From NCBI GenBank assembly GCA_034696485.1, contig JAQIWT010000056.1:1-43756 (forward strand): a stretch of DNA of 43,756 bases, given 5' to 3'. Numbering within the stretch: the stretch's first letter is position 1; each line of letters begins with the position of its first letter. The translations under genes and the position numbers were made by a program. Source of the stretch: Isohypsibius dastychi. Taxonomy: Eukaryota > Tardigrada > Eutardigrada > Parachela > Isohypsibiidae. A model generated the notes under the pieces. The model saw only the letters and a list, made by a program, of their open reading frames with translations. It had not been told where the DNA came from and made no database searches. Shown here piece after piece: positions 10,999 to 23,348 of the stretch.

Positions 10999-13900
10999 AT
11001 GACATCGGAATATACATTTGAAAGTGAGCCTCTCCCTGAAGGTTGGGAAGTTGGCAGGGATTACGATGGAAGATTATTTTTTATTGACCACATCAACAGG
11101 ATCACCACATGGAATGATCCACGCAGGTAAGCTGGCGTCAGTCGAACCATTTTGCCTGTTTCTCATGAGAGTTGTTTTCTCGGTTTCTTTCGTTTGATTT
11201 ACGACCACAAACTGCTACGTGTTTGAACGGTTAACAATTGGTTGTTGTTGAGTGCTTAACCGCCGTCCTTGGCGTTGTTTTTTCGTTCAGAATTTTCCTA
11301 GGTTCTCATGTAATGGTTTTGCACTGACAGCACTGCTGTTATCATGTTTATCTACAGTTTTCGGATTTGTTGCTTCCGAAAATTCCACAAATTTTTGCTA
11401 TGTATAATTCGGGTCCTATTTGGTTTTTTATCCAACCGGAAGTATTTTTCTGTCCTTGTTTTATGAATTGGTTACTGTGATATAACGAACTGAGACTGCC
11501 TATGATTTCCTGAAGGATTTTTTACACTGAAAATCATAAGGCTGTGGTTTAGTTCTGAAACGTATAATATTTACCGGGGGAATGTGGTTTTTACGTTAAA
11601 GAGCGTTGGTGTTTAAAGCAACTTTATCGTATCTCGAAAATCCAAAATGGCATATGGAGAGGTGATAAGAGCGTAGCGAGGAATGCGGTTTGTGTATTGT
11701 AGCATTATTGTGAAGGACATAGTACAATGCGCCAATAATTAAGAAAGGAATGTGCTGCCGTTGACAGCCTTGTGGCTATTTCTGCTGTTTCAGCACTAGC
11801 CACCATCTGCCCCTTATTAAACAGAGATGAACTCGTGCCGCATTTTTATCGATGCCTGCATTCAGAATTCTTTCCTTTATGCCAAATATTTGGGTATCTT
11901 AAAACAAGCAGGAGACATTTAATCTGAGAGAAATATTCATGCTTTTGTTCTCTAAGACAATAAGGGCTGATAATTCTTCGCCAGCGTGCTACTCTTTATT
12001 TCTCCAAAGGATATAATTCAGTTCAGTGAATCCCAAAAACTGAGGAATTTTTAGGAGCACTTTGTCTTATGACTACGATGATTTATGACACTTGAACCAG
12101 ATCAGAATTCATCAAGAATGGCACTTAATTGACACGCGTTAAATTTCTTCGTAAACTCTACTCTATAAACCGCATTCCAACCGCTGACGAACCCGATCTT
12201 TGATCGGAATTCAGCACTCAGGTATGCATTGCATATCAATCATATCTTTCGGTGTTTTGTCCATGCGGATTTATTGCTCGTTGGCTGCGTGAATATAATA
12301 AAAATAACGGTAGTGGTTATGCAGACACTTTCTTTTCTTTTGCTGCAGTTGGGGGGTGCCACTATTCTTACCCCATTCGAGGTAAATACAGATGCTTCTC
12401 GGTTGGTTAGTTAATTAAACAAAGCGAAATCTTGCTAACAATTCGCCAAGTTTTGTTCCGCTTTTCGGTTCGGCAAGTCAACGAGCTTGCTTGCTGAGAA
12501 AACTTCATTACGAGCTGCAAGCAGCTGTGGTTAGTTCGGTTGTTTTTTCAACACAGATTTAGTTTGCGAGAACTGATTGACTTCGGCAGGCTTTTTAGAA
12601 TTTGTGTTTGGGGTTCTGGAGTTTTCTTAAAAAAGTTCCGCATATTTGGCTATTGAATTCTTTGATGTCGGCATGTTTGTAAATTTTTAGGAGCATAGTT
12701 TCGGATGGATTCCGATTTGAAATCACATCATCAAAGTGGTAGATCAGTTGGTCGCTCATCTGACAACATTCCGTCACGCCAACCGCCAGCGGTGCTGTTT
12801 CACCTGTTGACAAAAAGCTTTTTATACGCCGTTGTGTCAAGGAAAATAAAAATTCCATTGCGAAGGCATTCAACTCGTAACGTTTGCTTCTAATCAAAAT
12901 TCCACAAGTTTCACAACTGACATATGCGGAAAGCGATTTTAGCTGACAGAACGGAAGGGCTAATACAGATTTGTACGACCCCTGAAAAGGAAACGAGTTT
13001 CGTTTCGACATGTTTGTTTTCCTGCTTGATTTTTACCTTCGTTTGTGGCATCACCTCGCATGAAGCAGGCTTGCAACTTCCTGAATGGCAGGTTGCTGTT
13101 GACACTTTCCGTCAATTTTTCTGGTGGTAATTAAATGTGCCTCCTTTCTTGAATCATCCCAAAATCAGAACATGCAAGATTTTAGTTTAAATATGTCAGA
13201 TCCTTGTCCAGCTCAGTCTTTATTAAAAATACGGACAGCTACGGTAACAGCTTATTTCAAGTCCATTCTATTGGCATAAGCCGAATGGGGTTTATTTTGT
13301 TTGGTACTCGTAGACAAGCTTGTGCGAAACGTTTCTAGGAAGGGGAAAATATTAAGTTGCAGTTATTTAATCCGTATTTTTAAATCCTTTATTTTGCAGG
13401 AAAAAAGGTGGAGAATTTGATCAGTCTTCCGAACAGATGGCTGGAGATATTCTTCCGACATACGATAACACCAACGCAAAGAGCACGTGTATGTCACCTT
13501 GTAACTCTGGCATGTTTTTTTGAATGAAATTTATCATTATATTACAGATGGCATCAATAAAAGCGATGGCAAAACAAATTGGAAATCAATGCAAGAAAAC
13601 ATGCTGATGGATTATTTGAAAACTGCCCAAGAAGACTATGACGTTCGTTCATTACATTCTTGACCGTTTGGTCATTTGAACACTCCTTCATTCTTGATTC
13701 GTAATCTAGGCCAAATGCGAGATGTTCGGAATCAAGCAGCAGCGCCTGAATATTGCTCAAAATGAGTGTGATCACCTTCATGGAGTCTTATCTAAATTTA
13801 GCGGCTCTCGACAAAGCTGTATTATTTGGTGATTTAAATAATCTTCTGCTATATTTTATGTCTTCTTTGTTAGTGTATTCCAACTCGTCGGGAAATCGGT

Positions 13901-16900
13901 ACGATCTGGATTTATTGCAAGCAGATGTTGCTCATGCACAAGCTCGAGTCGCCAGACTGAAACGGGAGTTACGCCAGGTTGAAGTTGAAGTTCAACGGAA
14001 ACAGAGAGGAATAGAGTCGCTGTCACAGTAAAGATTGCATCGGTTTTAAATGAGGCGGAAATTTATAATAACTTTTGCAGAATGAACAGAAATATTCAAG
14101 GGACTTCAAACACGAGCACGGCAGAGGCACATGTTGTATTTTCGGAAATACAGAAGATTCAGCATTCACTGTCATGTGGGGAACAGGAACGAAACGAGCT
14201 CATCCGTTCGCTTGCTCAACTGAGAAATGATATTTTGACTGCTCGAGAAACTGGAAATGCGGGAGATGATACGCAGCTGCATATTCCCCAAGAACGGCTT
14301 TGCACCGCGTCACAGACTGACATCTCTGGCGAGGTATACATTGTGTTTTATTTTTGATTACATTGTTGTAATATTTTGATTTACGTTAAATACGTTGTAT
14401 TACGTTACGTTATATTTTTTGTTCTGAAGTCGCATAATGATTGTATGATTAAATAACTAAAGAAATCGATGTTGAGGCTATATAAATTTATTTTTTCATT
14501 TATCTAGATGGGATTTTGTTCGGGCATGAGCATAGCCGACTTGGCCAGGAAAAGGCTTCAGTATGATGAGACAAGGAAAGAGGTCAGAAATCTCCAACAC
14601 CGGCTGGCTCAGATTCACAGCCAGAGTGTTCCGGGTCAGAAAGAAACTGACTACAGCAGGTTGGTCGTTAATTCTTGTTTGTGACCAATGATGGAGACGT
14701 TCACTGAAACTCGCTGTTTGTTTTTAAGATTACACTTAATCCATGAAAAAGAAAACTTGCTACAAGAATTATGCCTTCTCGACACGAAATCTCATTCTGC
14801 CCAAGAAACCATTGCCCTTCACCGACAAATTGCCTTACTTGAACATGACCTTCGCGTTGCGGTGGGCTCTACGGATTCTAGTCTGGCAGCCCGTTTAAGG
14901 TTGGATAAGGAGAAAAATGATCTGGTGGCTCAGCTCAGGGATGTCATGCAGAGACAAGCCTCCTTGGAATTTGAGCTCAAAAAGTATAGCTTCCCAACTT
15001 GTAAATTAATGCATGCTATTTATAATTGATTTTTTCCAGTTTATCAACTAGTACTCTTTCCATCTCTTCGAATTCCAGCCGTGGTTCACTCAGTGCAATG
15101 TCCACCGGAAGTCTTGGCTCGACCGGGTCTCTTGAAGGGAGTCGGCCTTATGGTTATCGGTCTGGCGTGAATATGGACGAACTGCGTCAGCGAGTAGAGC
15201 GACTACTTTCCAGCTCTTCCTCACGTTCGACGAATATACAAAGAGTTGTCCAAAATCCTGAAAATACGTCGACATCCCGTTTACCGGATATGGTTGCCCG
15301 GAATGTTGTCGATTCACCCGTCGTTCAGAATTTGTCGCAGTCCAGCCGCGCTGGGTATGTATGCTGATTTCTAGATGTATGCATTTGTTGAACATGGCAT
15401 CATTTTAGGTCGGCGGACTGCCATTTTCCGGTATGTCGTTCTGCTACCGCTCTGGCAGAAAAGCAGGCGAACGACGAAAGATCCTCGGACACGTTTTGGA
15501 AATACCAGTCATGGGATTCGGTAAGCTTTTTTCAACGATCATTTTTGATTCTGGAAATAAATAATATTCACTTCTTCTCAAAGAAAGAATTCTGATGGCT
15601 GTTTTTTCGTAATAGGTGAACCACAGCGGCGGAGCTATTGATGTAGAAAGCATGTCTCAAAATTCGGATGTCGGTTGTTCGACTGCAAGAGCGCTAATTC
15701 GTTTTTGCTACGACAAAGGCAGTTTATTGCTGAAAGTGGAAATTCAGTCGTTGAAGAATATTCTCACCCTGAACCCGCCATTGAACTGCATGGTACTAAA
15801 GCTCAATCATTCTGCATTTCGTAGTCAAAGAAGTGAATTCCAACTCGTGTCTTTCAGATCGGAGTAACGTTTTCATTGCTTCCGCCCAGTAATCAGGGAG
15901 ACTGTATCTTCACCACCGAGAAAAGACCTGTTGCCGATACCATCAGCTTCGCAACTTCTTTTCAATGCCGCGCAAATTTTACTGAACTGTTGTCCAAAAC
16001 CCTGCAAATTGTCATCATGGCTTATCGCGGTCCCAAGGAGCAAAACGGAGATAATCTCGGAACGGTTCTTATCAGCTTGGCAGAATATTCAGAAGCCATG
16101 TGGTTCACAAAATGGTTCAACGTCGTGAGCTTGCCACCCGCGCGATCTGGTCCCAGTATGGAACATCGAGATCTGAAACTTCTTCAAAAGATCAACAAAG
16201 CTGATTCGCCGTTCCTATCATCGTTGATTGCGTCTTCCGGGCTCAAGCTCGAAAACGTTGGGATTGACGATTTAGAAGAGGATGACATGAAATTCGACAG
16301 GTAGACAAGTGTCAATTGAAGTTTTATCCACCGGTGACCTTTGACCTGTTTGATAGCGATACTTTGACAGTCGTGATTCGAGATGAGGATGATATCACAT
16401 TGTCTTCCGGCTCTCAAGCATCTACCTTAACGAGAGGTCAGCGACTGGATGAGAGTCAGTTTGAGGTACTTTACTATTCTATTACCAATTTTCAGATTGG
16501 TAAATACATGAATTTTATATAGGGAAATGAGCAGGAAGATGAGGACTCGGAATTTTCGGAAGGCTCTGTTGGGAATGACAGTTCCGAAGTGAGACTACCA
16601 AGACAGATCTCCTCGGACTTTTCCTGTGAAAGTCCATCCTACAGCTTGACCGCTGAAAGTGGATATGGTCACTCTGCGAATGCGATTGGTGAACTGTGTG
16701 ACAAGGAGACAAACACAGATCTTGATGTCGGATTGTCGACCCGATTCGTCGGGTCATGCAAACAAGCGGCTTCACGTTCTGCTGCCGTGAGAAGATCTCA
16801 CACGTTTAACATGCATTGGGAAAATCAGCAGATGTAAGTATTTTGCGCAGTTTCTGTTTTCCGAGATTTTTGTTGAACTGAAGTTGATTCCAGGAATCCC

Positions 16901-17754
16901 TCAACTCGTCTGAACCGAAGTGACAGCGACACATGCGTTCCAGCTGAAAGCAAACAGGCTTCGGAAAATTTTGCAAGGCATGCGCTGGAGCGCCGAAGTT
17001 TGAGGAATCGGCGGCCAGTGAAATTAGTTGAAAAATTGCCGGCTCCTGGGAATACGATTATCAACAAGACACCGTTGCATTTGGAAGTTGATCTCAAGGT
17101 AATTTACTGTCGGTGAAAAATGCTTCCCTCTTCTTCATCTATTGTTATGTTTCAGGGTGCTCAGCTCAAGCTTCAGGCGTTGATATCGGATGTGAACCGT
17201 TTGCGCACTCTGTCGGAAGAGCTTGAACGACTTAAGAATGACAAAGACGAAGAACTTCCGGAATGGTTTTCTGAACTGGAAAACGATCTGGATAAGGTCA
17301 ACCCACCGGCTGATATGGTATGCTAATTTTCGGTATGTGGTTTTTTAAATTTGGTTTTCATCACGGTTTCTATAGAACGGTGATCAGCTTGCCTCACCCA
17401 AAGCTTCTCGGGTTGCTAAATTATTGAGGAGGACTATGAAGGAAATCCAGAAATTCCAAAAAAATCAAGGACAGTCCGCTGAAGCGCACAACTTCCAGTA
17501 AGTTTCTTTCGCTGTTTTTTGGTTGAAGACATCGCCAACGTATATTTGTTATAAGGAAATCTATGGCAGCCTTAATGAAAGTAACCGAAAGTATCCGAGT
17601 TCCGGCTATGGACGACGAAGTTCCCGTGGAGTCCACAAGACCTGTGAAAACTGCCGAAGTGGCACCGGTTGAACCCCCCGCGAATCTGCCAAAACTGCGT
17701 GTGTTCGAAAAGAAAAAGTTTCTGGTGCAAGACCGGGAAGGAGTGGAAGTTTAA
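10999..17754 (+). CDS. kibra: Kibra/WWC protein (WW, coiled coils, C2), Hippo pathway scaffold
   Basis: This cortical scaffold upstream of Hippo signalling binds Merlin/Expanded-type partners and aPKC. Eighteen exons total 1126 residues: 10999-11126, 13400-13488, 13548-13642, 13710-13818, 13874-14027, 14081-14333, 14518-14660, 14729-14983, 15040-15354, 15409-15520, 15616-15792, 15858-16300, 16357-16465, 16523-16833, 16894-17098, 17156-17317, 17376-17497 and 17556-17754. WW1 is residues 11-42 with Trp16 and Trp38. Coiled coils follow (MQENMLMDYL, IKQQRLNIAQNE, ARVARLKRELRQVE), then the family-specific SQTDISG, Ser-rich linkers, a C2 domain (about 565-690, ALIRFCYDKGSLLLKVEIQSL), DKETNTD, RLNRSDSDT and a C-terminal helical aPKC-binding-like region. 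The protein ends in VEV, a possible class II PDZ ligand like ADDV of human WWC1. WW2 is not recognisable where it should be (exons 2-3). Intron 1 is 2.27 kb, far longer than the others, and may hide an exon. Intron 3 uses a weak gttcgt donor. Confidence 0.92.
12349..12381 (+). other. Possible 33-nt cassette exon in Kibra intron 1
   Basis: A long pyrimidine tract ending in tgctgcag precedes 33 bases that are followed by gag|gtaaat. The segment has no stop in the required phase and would add 11 residues just after WW1 without changing the frame. It does not restore WW2. Splice-site quality is the only support. Confidence 0.2.
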
Positions 17755-17933
17755 GTCTGTAGTTAGTGATGTTATTCGGTTGTTGCACAAGTCGAAGTCT
17801 CAAAAGTTGTTTTTGTTTAAAAGTTATTGAATGTGAGCATTTTAACACCATCTAGACTCTTTCCGTTTTATCCGAACGGAAGTTCGCTTGGTATGTTGTA
17901 AGTTATGCCCTGTGGTGCTTTCGGTTCTCGGCT

Positions 17934-17939
17934 AATAAA
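17934..17939 (+). terminator. AATAAA polyadenylation signal of Kibra
   Basis: AATAAA lies about 180 nt after the Kibra stop codon. It is 12 nt away from the opposing signal of the ISOC gene. Confidence 0.65.
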
Positions 17940-17951
17940 TCGTTAGTTGTC

Positions 17952-17957
17952 TTTATT
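17952..17957 (-). terminator. AATAAA polyadenylation signal of the ISOC gene
   Basis: On minus, AATAAA lies about 117 nt after the ISOC stop codon. Cleavage 10-30 nt downstream would place its 3' end inside the Kibra 3' UTR. Confidence 0.65.
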
Positions 17958-18073
17958 GGGTCGAACTCACAAATTCTGAAAAACTAACCAAAATCGCACG
18001 CGAAATTAAATTATCATTGAACACAGAAAATAACATAAGACACTCCCACCTCAGCTGGAAGATCACTTCAAAA

Positions 18074-19053
18074 TTACGATGTCTTATACAGTCCGGTATC
18101 AGGAGCCCGATCCAACACAACTTTCTGGACTTCTTTAAATTTAGGATGATCTTTCGAGCCAAGAAGTTCCATCAGAACTGTCTCCCCAGAGGTCATGATA
18201 CATCCGGCAGCAGCAAGGCGCTAACAAACATTAACAGATAATTCAAACCATGTTGCGGCAGATCACTTCGATCAACAATAATCATACCTCATATGCCAGA
18301 GCGCGATCACTCAAAGACCGGGAGGAACAACCATCAGCGACGATATGGACGTCAATATCACGCTCACGGAGATCCAGCGCAGTGTGAAGGATACATACAT
18401 GAGCCTGAAAGAAACCAAAATTGTTAGTCAAAAACAAAGTTTAAATTGAAGCAGGATACTTCGATTCCAAATAATACAACGCTTTTTAACTTCTTGTTGC
18501 ATATAGTTTTCATCAGCTCTTCGGCTTCCGGTACAACCATACTAAAGATTGTCTTGTCGAAAACGCCGGCCGCATGGGAAATATCCAGCTCCTTGATGGT
18601 GTGCTTTAACCCTTTTGGATACTGAAAATGAATTAAATAATAAATTTCATGCTGAACCGAAAATACCCATGCAGCACATACACCTACTTGCTCTGATACC
18701 ACCTAAAAAGAAAAGACATGAGAAAAAATGCAGTAATTAACTACCAAACATGAACAAAAGGACATCAGTCCTCATACCAATGGAATATCCAGGATCTTCC
18801 CTCCTTCTAGCTGAAATTAAAACCATGAAAAACAGGAAATGAGCAAGAAATGGATGCATGTTAACGCTCACCAGCCGACGGCAAATTTCGGTTATTTCAG
18901 GGAAGAATTTGACATTGGGACGAAATGCCTCCTGCATATCTGAAAACAGAAACAATTAACCAATTCTGCAATTGAATCATGAAATGAAAACTCACCACAT
19001 AGGAAAAATGCGGTCTGATTTGCAACCAAACGTCCAAGATTTCTGGCGGCCAT
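18074..19053 (-). CDS. ISOC2: Isochorismatase-domain hydrolase, ISOC1/ISOC2-like
   Basis: This is a cysteine-hydrolase-superfamily enzyme of unknown physiological substrate; vertebrate ISOC proteins are peroxisomal, mitochondrial or cytosolic. Minus-strand exons are 19053-18996, 18939-18872, 18810-18778, 18702-18688, 18621-18460, 18404-18288 and 18220-18074, giving 199 residues versus 205 in human ISOC2. The putative catalytic triad is visible: Asp20 in [12 protein letters not shown], Lys81 in FDKTIFSM and Cys116 in [40 protein letters not shown] and APDTGL also match the family. Two internal exons are tiny: 33 nt ([11 protein letters not shown]) and 15 nt (VVSEQ), both required to join conserved sequence. 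It is convergent with Kibra and divergent with IVNS1ABP. ISOC1 versus ISOC2 orthology is not resolved. Confidence 0.9.
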
Positions 19054-20145
19054 GACGAAAATGGGTGATTTTGAGGGATAAGTATTCCTGGAATATCCCC
19101 GGTTGGATCAACCAAAGTTTTAGTTTCCGGCTTGGATAAATATCAGAGTGCCCAAACGCACGGACTGAGCGATAGAATAAAGAACGACTTCTGGAAGAAA
19201 ACTGCGATAACTGCGATTGACCTTAGACAACTGGGAATTCAAGTATTTCGGTGGATTCATTCACTCATCTCTTTGGCGGATTCCGGTTGTTTGTTGTGGA
19301 TTTTCCTGATCAGCTGACTTTCATTCATTCATGATTTGCCAGCAAGTGTTCGGCATGCTACCAGCTGAAGTAACCGCATTCTACCGAAGCGGCCAACAAA
19401 TCACAATGAACAGGGCGGCGTTAATTTCTCTTCAGTCGGCGTAGCTCTTTAGTTCTTCTGCCTACCACCAGTCAACTCGTGAACTGGTGTCTTGTACTCG
19501 TACTTTTCCAGTTTTCAGCCAGCCGCACCTGACAAATTGAAGCGTCTGGAATATCACTTCTCCCTCTTACATAATTCATATGATCCCTTCCGGAGTCATT
19601 TCTTCTTGATCGATAAATTCTGGCGGATGTTGCCTCTCGATAGTGCCGAGCATCTGTCTGGAGCGCAACGGGAATGATCAACCAGCTTGAATAACCTTCG
19701 CCACTTTCGATGAAATACTTGCTTGTCCTCGTCGCGTGATCACCACACTTTTATGCAATTTTCATGCCCATTTTATAGCGGACCGTAGCACCATATTTTG
19801 TTCATTAATCGCGGAAAACATCTTTGCCAGCACTGAGCTGTGGACCATGGAACTCGGACTTTGACGGGGACCTCAGCGTATTTGGAATTCTTTGAAAGGT
19901 AAAATAATGTTGCACAGACGTTTTGACTGATAATTATCAGTGATAATTAATTGGGTTATCGCAGTTTAGAATCTTGAACACTGGGTTTCTGGTTTCACAC
20001 AGGCAGGGTTGGTAAAATGTTTTAAAGAAATCGATATCTGAAGTGTTAATTACGCTCCATGTGTTGGCGCTTGGTTTTCAAGTTCGCTGACTTTGCTTGA
20101 AGAGTAGAGTGCTTCGCTTTAGTTTGGGTTGATTTTCATTGACAG
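19054..20145. promoter_or_regulatory. Divergent ISOC/IVNS1ABP upstream region
   Basis: The region lies between the two divergent start sites and should hold both promoters. A plausible 5' UTR exon of IVNS1ABP ends at 19898 (gaaag|gtaaaa), with the matching acceptor cag at 20143-20145. Several frames of 60-70 codons on both strands show no family resemblance. Confidence 0.4.
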
Positions 20146-20156
20146 GTACGAAAAGG

Positions 20157-20168
20157 ATGTCCAACTGA
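20157..20168 (+). other. Minimal upstream ORF (M-S-N-stop) before IVNS1ABP
   Basis: The first ATG in the exon that carries the IVNS1ABP start opens a three-codon ORF ending at 20168, 86 bases before the main ATG. It could dampen translation if the exon is transcribed as modelled. Confidence 0.35.
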
Positions 20169-20254
20169 GTGAATTTGGAAGCCGGGAGTTTGCTTGTCTC
20201 ACTGAGGAAATATTTTTGCAGACCGAGACAGTGTTGACGCGCGAAAAAAGCACG

Positions 20255-23103
20255 ATGGAGACGGTCGACAGTGAAACTGATTTAGTCGGTGTCGGGGAGG
20301 CCGCTGCCGAAGAATTCACGTATTACGACGGATGCTCTCTGGAGGCATTTGGACAGCAGCTGAATCTTCTGCGGCGGGTATGTTTTTATTTATATGATGC
20401 TGCGGTAAATTGCCACTTAAAATCTCATCGCGCCGGCTAAAGTTATCTCGGTATGCTCCGGCGTGATTTCGCAAGAATGATAACGCCCGAAATTGCACTA
20501 ATTAACTTTGTACACTTCCGATGTGGTTCAAAATTAATTTTGCGTGTTCAGCGAGATGGTTTTTTAACATCAAGTATTTTTTAGAATCGTGAATTTTGCG
20601 ACGTTATTCTTCAAGTCGGATCACATGAAATACCAGCACATCGATGTGTTCTTGCCGTTGCCAGTCCGCGACTGTTTCAGTTGTTATCGAATGGCTCGTC
20701 CAACCAGACTGTCATAGACCTGGACCATTTGGACCTTGATTTTGAAACTCTTGAGCCGCTTGTTGAATATGCGTATACATTCAGGTACATCCCTTTCTCT
20801 GTCAGTCTAGTTATCAGTCATTAACGGTTTAATGTTTTCGGTTTGTAAAGGTTACGCGCTAGACCGGAAGAAGTGAAAATGCTGTTCCGGGCTGCCGCTA
20901 AATTGCAAATGGTTCATGTTGTTCAAGCTTGTGGATCATATTTAATTGACCACATGACCGTCCAAAACTGCATAGGTAGATGATTCAGTTTCCGGTTGTT
21001 TTTGGTGATGATTGCATCATTTGGTTTCTATCCTCAGGCATTCGCTCCATAATTAATCGGGAATTTACCGTCGACTTGGCGGATAAGACCGATGAGTTTA
21101 TTCGTGAACATTTCGCAGAAGCTAGTTTGTCTAGCGAGTTCATCGCGCTTCCGCGAATACAAGTAAGCCTTTGGTGTGACTTGTTGATTCTTCTGAGTAA
21201 TGATGATGTTTCTCTCTGATGCGCAGATTGAGATGCTGCAGAAATCTGATTTGGAAGTTAGTCAAACCAACGAAATGCAGCTATGCCAGATGGGGGTGGA
21301 TTGGATTCGAAGCTGCATTCTCAATGACGACTGGAATATCGACACGATGACGGAAAACATTCATCTGCTTTATTTGAAAGACGAAGATAGCACATTGCAT
21401 GACTGCGTTGATTTGGATGAACAGGAAAAAGATCTGAACAAAGAAACAGTTGTGCAGGTGAGGTTTTTTCAAGACCTGAAGTCGAATCAGCACGTGACTC
21501 TATTGACGTTCAGGATTACAAAATTCTGAGCAAATCAAAGGCAGCGCATAAGAATGGCAGCAAATCCTCCCGTACTAATTCCCTCAATCGCAATCCCGGC
21601 CGAGCACGTCAGCTTTTATTCTCCGGAAATAGTAACGGCAACGTTTTCCAAACTTCCGATGAGTTTGATGCAAAATATAAAGTCATTGCTGTTAGACCAA
21701 CTGCTGGTGGGTGGAAAAAGCTTATTTTCATTACCAAATATTTAGTGTTACGATCCTTGCAGAACGATCACGTATCGCTCTTGCGGTTGTCGGAAAACGG
21801 CTTATTTCTCTTAGCGTTGTGCAAAGGGTTATGGCGAAAAATGGAAACTCGGGTGGAGACGCTGGATCGGTTTCGGAAGAAAATGGTCACGACGCAAAAC
21901 TCCTCCCGTTGGCCGATATGAAAACTGCACGTTGCGCATTTGGGGCGGCCTCTTACGGGAAGAATATTGTAGTTGCTGGTGAGTTCCAACTGTTTGAAAT
22001 GATATAACTGATGATCACTGACATTTTATGATAGGAGGATATAATAGAGGAGAATGCCTATCTTCGGTGGAAATTTTCGATCCTGCGACTAATAAATGGT
22101 ACGGAATTTTTTTAAAATTGTTTTAGGGAAAATTTGATATGAATATTTTGCAGGTCCTTCTTGAATCCCATGTCTGGGCCGAGAGGACGTTTTGACATCG
22201 CGGTATTGGGCGAACAGATTTACGCTGTTTGCGGGTAAAGACCGACTCAGTTTCCTTTAACTGGTCAGTTTTTGTATTGATCAACGTAGATCGGACGGTA
22301 CGAAAGACCTCCAAACTGCGGAATCCTACGACTTTGAGTCGAACACATGGAGAGCTATCGCCTCACTCAGTTCACCCAGATCGAGCGCCGGTAAGATTGG
22401 AACGATTTTGATTTGATGTTTTGTTTTACCTCATGATGATTTTTGTTTCAGCTGTCTGTGCACTGGATGATCGCGTTATTTGTATTGGAGGCTGGAATGG
22501 ACAAACCGTGATGAAAGCCGTTGATGCTTATGACCCCGCGGTCGACCAGTGGTTGCCATACGCTACACTTCAGACCGGTATGAATAACTTTTTTGGAGGT
22601 TTTATTTGGGGATGATAGAGAAATCGGAATGCAGGTCGTTCTCAAGCCGGGATAGACGTTCTTGACGGACGAATCTTTGTTGTTGGTGGATGTGATCTTT
22701 ACGATCGGTTGAACAGTGTTGAGGCTTACGATCCGCGAACAGAGTCGTGGAGTTTCTTACCACCTCTTCAAACCCCCAGAAGAGGAGCTGGAGTCACACA
22801 GTTTAATGGTTGGATTGGAACGGGCTATTTCTGTTGGATTTCTGCTTATTGGTGTTCGGTTTTGTTACAGGGAAATTGTACGTGATAGGCGGAAGTGATG
22901 GAAGCCAGTCCCTTTGCTCAGTTGAAATCTTCGATCCGCGCCTGAACCGTTGGTCAGCGGGACCAAGTCTCAGTATTTCTCGGGCTAATTTGGAAGCTGT
23001 CGAGCTGAATGGGAAGATTTTCGCGATCGGAGGATATTCCGGCAAGACGTTTTTAAACTCAATGGAAGTCCTTGCTGCCGATGAGTGGTCTGGATTTATG
23101 TAA
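20255..23103 (+). CDS. IVNS1ABP: IVNS1ABP-like BTB-BACK-kelch protein
   Basis: This is a host kelch-repeat protein of the KLHL39/NS1-BP type, implicated in actin organisation, Cullin-3 biology and splicing-factor binding. Coding exons are 20255-20377, 20585-20784, 20851-20975, 21038-21162, 21227-21457, 21514-21706, 21763-21978, 22035-22098, 22154-22234, 22290-22390, 22452-22577, 22635-22808 and 22871-23103, encoding 663 residues (human about 642). The BTB domain begins at REFCDVILQVGSHEIPAHR (about 42-140), BACK follows (INREFTVDLADKTDEFI, LQKSDLEVSQTNEMQLCQMG), then a Ser/Asn-rich linker, then six kelch blades from about residue 345. The first blade GYNRGECLSSVEIFDPATNKW is nearly diagnostic for IVNS1ABP. 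The later GG motifs (CIGGWNG, VVGGCD, VIGGSDG, AIGGYSG) complete the propeller. The ATG at 20255 is the first in-frame Met; a leader intron probably precedes it. Confidence 0.9.
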
Positions 23104-23271
23104 CCAAGCTTGGTTCAGTTTTTATTATTGCTTTCGCATAGTTCTACTTTGAAACTCAACAGTCTCCGGTTTGATTAATATTAATTATTTACCTCTTCCA
23201 CCTGATTGACTGACCTTTCCAATCGTCTATCGTGCATATGGTATTCTTTCACGTTTATATAACCTCCATAA

Positions 23272-23277
23272 TTTATT
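23272..23277 (-). terminator. AATAAA polyadenylation signal of GET4
   Basis: On minus, AATAAA lies about 72 nt beyond the GET4 stop, within the 245-base convergent spacer with IVNS1ABP. Confidence 0.6.
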
Positions 23278-23348
23278 AGCGAATTTTTGCATGCTTGATC
23301 AGTTCGCGAGAAAACAGTTGCGCTGAATAAGTCGGATCGAAATTCGAA

